A program made the translations under genes and the position numbers. From the NCBI GenBank assembly GCA_009760855.2, contig WPIO01000058.1, positions 661,001 through 725,000 on the forward strand: a stretch of DNA of 64,000 nt, written 5' to 3'. The stretch comes from Cristatella mucedo (lineage: Eukaryota; Bryozoa; Phylactolaemata; Cristatellidae). Under the pieces are notes generated by a model. That model was not told the origin of the DNA. It saw nothing but the letters and a program-made list of their open reading frames with translations, and did not search any database. Shown here piece after piece: positions 59,793 to 64,000 of this stretch (position 1 is the stretch's first letter; the number at the start of each line of letters is the position of its first letter).

Positions 59793-60020
59793 TTCGTCCT
59801 TCATGTGCTTGTGCGTGCTGACACTGTGCATGCTGCCACTAACCACATTTGCATGCTGACCCTGTGCATGTCACCCCTAACAATGTTATTCATTTTGTCT
59901 GTTTATCAAGCATGATATTACTCACCCTTCAATTGCATTTCCCTTTGCAGCAAATGTAAAGCGCCTAGAGAGAGATTGAGTTCCCTTAGGGCGCTTTATC
60001 AAGTGCATTATTATTATATA
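58405..60020 (+). mobile_element. LINE, longest plus-strand copy, 5'-truncated
   Basis: Starts in the RT N-terminal region (LLKKATLDQENLSNYHPVS), so it reaches about 65 codons further 5' than the copy at 38-1602. It ends with the 3' UTR, hairpin and (TTA)n tail. Confidence 0.95.
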
Positions 60021-60550
60021 ATATCATTAAAATAAATTCACTCACTGCTTCGCGGTGCCTGCCAGATCTGCTTGACAGGTGCTGAGCTGCTGTACTGCAA
60101 GACGAGCGCCAGTTGATGAGCGTGTGGAGCAGTTCTTTCGGCTGCTGGTGACGTTGTTCTCCCGGCATCTGCCGGATATTTGTGTCGCGCCACTGAGCTC
60201 AGGCGCTCGTGACAGTGCTGCAAGAAATGCCGAGGCCCTGTCGCCGTTTTCAGCGGCGATTTCAGGGACGATGGAAAGCGAGCTACTAATAGGAAGCGGA
60301 CGAAGGGAAGAGGACCAGGAATAAAGCCCTTCAACCGAACTGGATACCGACGTTTTGGGCGACGGATGCTAAAACCTGCCCGACACGTCTCTTCCGTTGC
60401 CTGCTGTGCATGGCCTCCTAGAGGGTCACGGTCTGACTTCGTCCGTGATTAATCGTGGCATCACCCTTGACTTGTACCCTTGACTGTCCGGAAGCTCAGC
60501 TTATAGGCTTCAATGAAAGCCGACTGCCACTTTCCCATTAGTGTCAATAT
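60021..60550. other. Unassigned sequence
   Basis: Open frames on both strands at 60038-60334 without recognisable motifs. Confidence 0.4.
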
Positions 60551-60554
60551 TTGA

Positions 60555-61100
60555 GTACTAATAATAATAAATGTGCATAACACCCAAATAGAAGTAAATA
60601 TTCAAGTTTTTAAATATATAAGAAAAGAAGAATGCCCAATGGTCAGAGATAGACGGCACAGTTTCAGTTCGCTTAAGCAGGTATTGGAAAATTAACAAGG
60701 ACGCGAAGCAAATGCTGCAAGGAGAAAGTAGGGCTTTAGCTTGCTCTTAGATGTCACCAGTGCAGGAATGTGTCGTGATGTCAGTTGATAATGAGGTCCA
60801 AGTTAGAAAGCGTGCGATGAAGGCACGGTCCACAAAGGATTGTCGGTTCGTTCGAGGTGCAGCTGTACGACTTTAGTGAGAGGAGAGTGCGGTACGCTAG
60901 CAATCACGATAATTAAGTAGAATTCTGTTAGAAAGACCGGGCAAGACAACGAGGGACCTTAAATTGAGCGTCAGAACCTTGACGTCAATATGCTGTTTAA
61001 ATGGGACGCATGTTCGGGTCGCTGAGAAGTGTTGCAATTTGGCATCTGTGGCATTCGCAAAAGACAGCATATCAGCAGAGTTGACTGCCAACTTTTAGGC
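60555..61100 (-). mobile_element. Decayed LINE copy
   Basis: Reverse-strand remnant with AAT-rich start and the C-terminal segment (GCACGGTCCACAAAGGAT matches the block coding for SFGDRAF). The hairpin is lost. Confidence 0.7.
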
Positions 61101-61139
61101 GATTCTTGGGCGTTGTTAGAGTTATCGTTTGATTGCTTC

Positions 61140-61205
61140 AAGCCGGTCACATGATGCATTGCCTTCACATGCCGGTCACATGATGCATTGTCCCATGATG
61201 CATTC
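61140..61205. repeat. Tandem repeat, CCGGTCACATGATGCATTG unit
   Basis: Two 19-bp units about 30 bp apart and a third partial unit (CATGATGCATT). Confidence 0.9.
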
Positions 61206-61650
61206 GTCGAGCATAGTTGTTTTTATATAGCAGTGCAAGTGCACTACTCAGCGCCGTCGTAGTTCAAAAAAGCTGTGGTTCCTTCCAAGTCGGACATGCA
61301 CACGACGGTACATTGCATTCACACCGCTCAGTTTGCCGAACTCTCTTCCTAAAGGAAGGAATGCGAATGCCGATACTAATTAGAAGACTCGGCAAATTAA
61401 ACGTGGGATGATGATGACAACGCGATTGTGGTACGTCCTGCATCCGATGGTTGTCTCCAAAGAATGATTGCATATCTGTCCCTACGTGGCCAGTGATCGT
61501 CGTAATCAAGGTTTCAGTCTGACAAATGGACAGACAGTGGTCACTCCAGACATGTCGTATCTATCCTCATCCGGTACCAACTATGTTTCACTGCTCGCTT
61601 TTATCAGCTGAACAACTTAGCACTTAAAAAAGCCTTTAAATCTATCTACA
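61206..61650. other. Unassigned sequence
   Basis: Nothing recognised. Confidence 0.4.
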
Positions 61651-61654
61651 CCAC

Positions 61655-61748
61655 TTGCACTTGGCAAATAAAGGATTACCCACCGCAGGACTGGAACCCA
61701 CGGTTTTTCGCGAAGAGCGAGCACCTTACCCCTGAACTAAGACACTCA
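61655..61748 (-). mobile_element. tRNA-derived SINE, second family
   Basis: Reverse-strand GGCAAATAAAGGATTACCC, GGACTGGAACCCACGG and GCGAGCACCTTACCCC. Best preserved copy of this family. Confidence 0.7.
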
Positions 61749-61749
61749 C

Positions 61750-62868
61750 CACTTTCTGCATTGAACCCTTAGCAGTAAACGTATTACATTCCTTGTCGTG
61801 TAAACGTTGTGCAGCATGCCTTGTTGCTCACTTGGAACGTCAGCGGAACGAATGGTAGAGAGCAGGTATTACAGATTCAATTCAATCGATTGCCGGGACG
61901 ACAGCTCAGACAATTACTTGTTGTCCCTCAACCGTCAATCGCAGGTTGAACCTCCGCGTTGCTCATTCACTAGTTTGTTTTTTTCGTCAGAACCAGGGGA
62001 CAATCATCAAATAATCTTTCCTTCAGACTCGATGAGTCCGCCCATCACACAGCATTCCAGCTTCTACTGCCATAACTTTGTGGCAGAGGGCCGATCGTCA
62101 TTGTTTCAAGGACTCGTGCCGGAGCTGAGTAGTCAGCAATGGTTGGTGAGTGGCTTATCTCATCCTAGCGATGCAAGTTTGACAACTTTTCTATTCAGTC
62201 CAACACGGCGTGCAAAGAAAATTCAAGTGCGATCGGGCATAACTAATCGTTGAAAAGGTGCCATGAGCCCCTGCGGACGCGTATTCGCGAAAATCTGGCT
62301 CTTCGTGAGGCAGTCAGATTAGCCTGTGCCAATCCGGATAGACGCATTCATGCTTGGGCTAGTTTATTGGACTACTGTACTTTTCAAAAAATTAAGGCCG
62401 GGTGATAGATAAGGTTGCAAGACATCACTCACTGTATCTTGGACGTGGCCAAACTCCTCAAAGTGGCTCAAACTGAGCTGCGATCGTGTGCTTAATATGC
62501 AATGACTCCAGATGCTATTTAAATGCCACGAGTCTTCGATCGCCCCTGAAACAGCACAATTTACAAGAAAGTCATAGGCAACTAGCTCCCATCCTAAGGC
62601 AGTGTGATACAAATGATTAATGATTCACTGGCTTCACAGTCCAAAATAAAGAAGAAAGAAGTTTGTGAAAACGATTGCAGTAGTTGTGTGTATGCATATA
62701 ATCACGAATGCCTTGCTCATAAGAAGAGGCCACGACGAGACGTAGTGATGAAAATGGCAGTGAGACGACACTGGCAGAGACAATAGCCCAGGCCAACTAC
62801 TATAATCAAGGAGACTGGAGGCAGGGACGTGCAGTAAATGATTCCTAGCTCAAAACCTTTATGTAGCA

Positions 62869-62870
<2 letters not shown>
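61750..62870. other. Unassigned sequence
   Basis: A plus-strand frame of 148 codons ends at 62253. It has no recognisable motif and is not called. Confidence 0.35.
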
Positions 62871-62871
<1 letters not shown>

Positions 62872-62907
<36 letters not shown>

Positions 62908-62956
62908 GTACATGTATATGTGTGTGTATATGTTGATATTGTGTGTGTGTGTGCAC

Positions 62957-62989
<33 letters not shown>
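62872..62989. repeat. (TA)n and (GT)n microsatellites
   Basis: TA run at 62872-62906, mixed TG/TA, then a GT run at 62940-62989. Confidence 0.97.
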
Positions 62990-62990
<1 letters not shown>

Positions 62991-64000
62991 ATGTGTGTCT
63001 GTTGTTCGGTCACGTCTCCGCAAGTAATGCTACCAATAAACATCTATAATTTTCATGTCTCCACCTGCTACCGCAACTGTAAATTGAGAATTATATTCAC
63101 AAAGGTCAACAACAGTGTGACAATTGGCCATGAGGAGGTTCCGTGGCAGAGCTTAGCCAAGCCAATACTGCTGCCTTAGAAAGGTCGCTTTATTACTACC
63201 ACAGCAGTCTGCCTTGCCTTAAGTAGTTTCCCATCGTTGAGTAGTTAAATTTAAATTGTTTCAAGGAGTTGTCTATAAAACACTAAGGCAGACAAGTGGA
63301 GACGGGGACTTATTTCTCACCCTGCCATGGCAATCGGAGATAGACGGCTGCTTGTAGCAATGGCAGGAAATTATGTTAATGTGTTCAGCATGGTTTATGA
63401 AAATGATGCCTCGCGGCTTAGGTTCCCATTTGGTCCGATCTGCAAGGACTTGTCAGCGGCTCTTCATCTTCCTATGCTTGACTGCTTATGGAAAGGCCAA
63501 TGTCTGACACCCTCCTTAGCTTAATCATTTATACGTCTATTGTGCTCAGTAACAATCTGTAGTCTTAGAATAGTGCTGAAAATCACGACGTTACTTCCAT
63601 CATGACAACTTCGAGAACTGCAGTGTTTTGACTATCAAAATCACTTGAAATGATAATCCGGAGTTTATAGAAGTTCTTTGTCACCATGAGCCGCTATTCA
63701 CAAGACATTTCACTTGACTCTGGCTTTTTTACTTGATTTCGGAAAGGATCAGATAGCATTTATTGCAGTCATTCCAGAATCATTCGTGGCGTTCCCAAGC
63801 ATATGGGTGCTTCTAAATAAACATTTTCTCATTCTGCTACCATACATTGAAGTCTTAAAGTAGCACACACCCACGGCATGCACTGGTAATACTTGGGCCA
63901 TTCGTATTTTTGTTACACTTTGTTGTGCAATCAAAGCTAATCCATAATTTATTTTATGTATGGGGACACTAGGATCATCCAATACTAACTGGCTACTTTT
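62990..64000. other. Unassigned sequence
   Basis: No gene or repeat recognised. A 65-codon frame at 63327-63524 starts with ATG but shows no motif. Confidence 0.4.

Overview
The window is eukaryotic nuclear DNA from an invertebrate animal. The signs are split genes with GT-AG introns, a TATA promoter and AATAAA signal, an HCN-type ion-channel gene, many 5'-truncated non-LTR retrotransposons, tRNA-derived SINEs and long microsatellites. The HCN exons read more like protostome than vertebrate homologues, but no species can be named from this sequence.

Two protein-coding genes are well supported, both on the + strand. The last three visible exons of an HCN-like cyclic-nucleotide-gated channel lie at 3002-5507; its membrane domain is upstream of the window. 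A compact three-exon gene at 27310-28504 encodes a 132-residue secreted protein with 14 cysteines in its mature part. It has a TATA box, signal peptide, clean in-phase splice sites and a polyadenylation signal. A weaker candidate at 11755-12007 is two small exons whose junction reads like the core of a PKD domain.

Most of the rest is mobile DNA. One LINE family (CR1/L2-like reverse transcriptase, conserved C-terminus ending RTAFSGSL, 3' hairpin plus (TTA)n tail) accounts for more than 20 copies or fragments. They range from nearly intact (38-1602, 44349-45140, 52943-53606, 58405-60020) to heavily decayed. tRNA-headed SINEs borrow the same 3' hairpin tail, which indicates a LINE/SINE pair. Two short DNA transposons with terminal inverted repeats and 8-bp target duplications are present. 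The one at 31622-31808 closely resembles the horizontally transferred hAT family SPIN.

Layout: 1-2.6 kb LINEs; 3.0-5.5 kb HCN exons; 6-20 kb LINE/SINE fragments, microsatellites and a degenerate 150-175-bp tandem repeat (16.84-17.86 kb); 20.8-22.1 kb CpG-rich island with a possible promoter; 23.4-24.4 kb CT/CTGT microsatellite; 24.4-28.9 kb very GC-rich region with a 345-bp GCC repeat and the Cys-rich gene; 29-64 kb mainly LINE/SINE fragments, two DNA transposons, a strong hairpin at 37 kb and unassigned sequence. No rRNA, functional tRNA or CRISPR was found.
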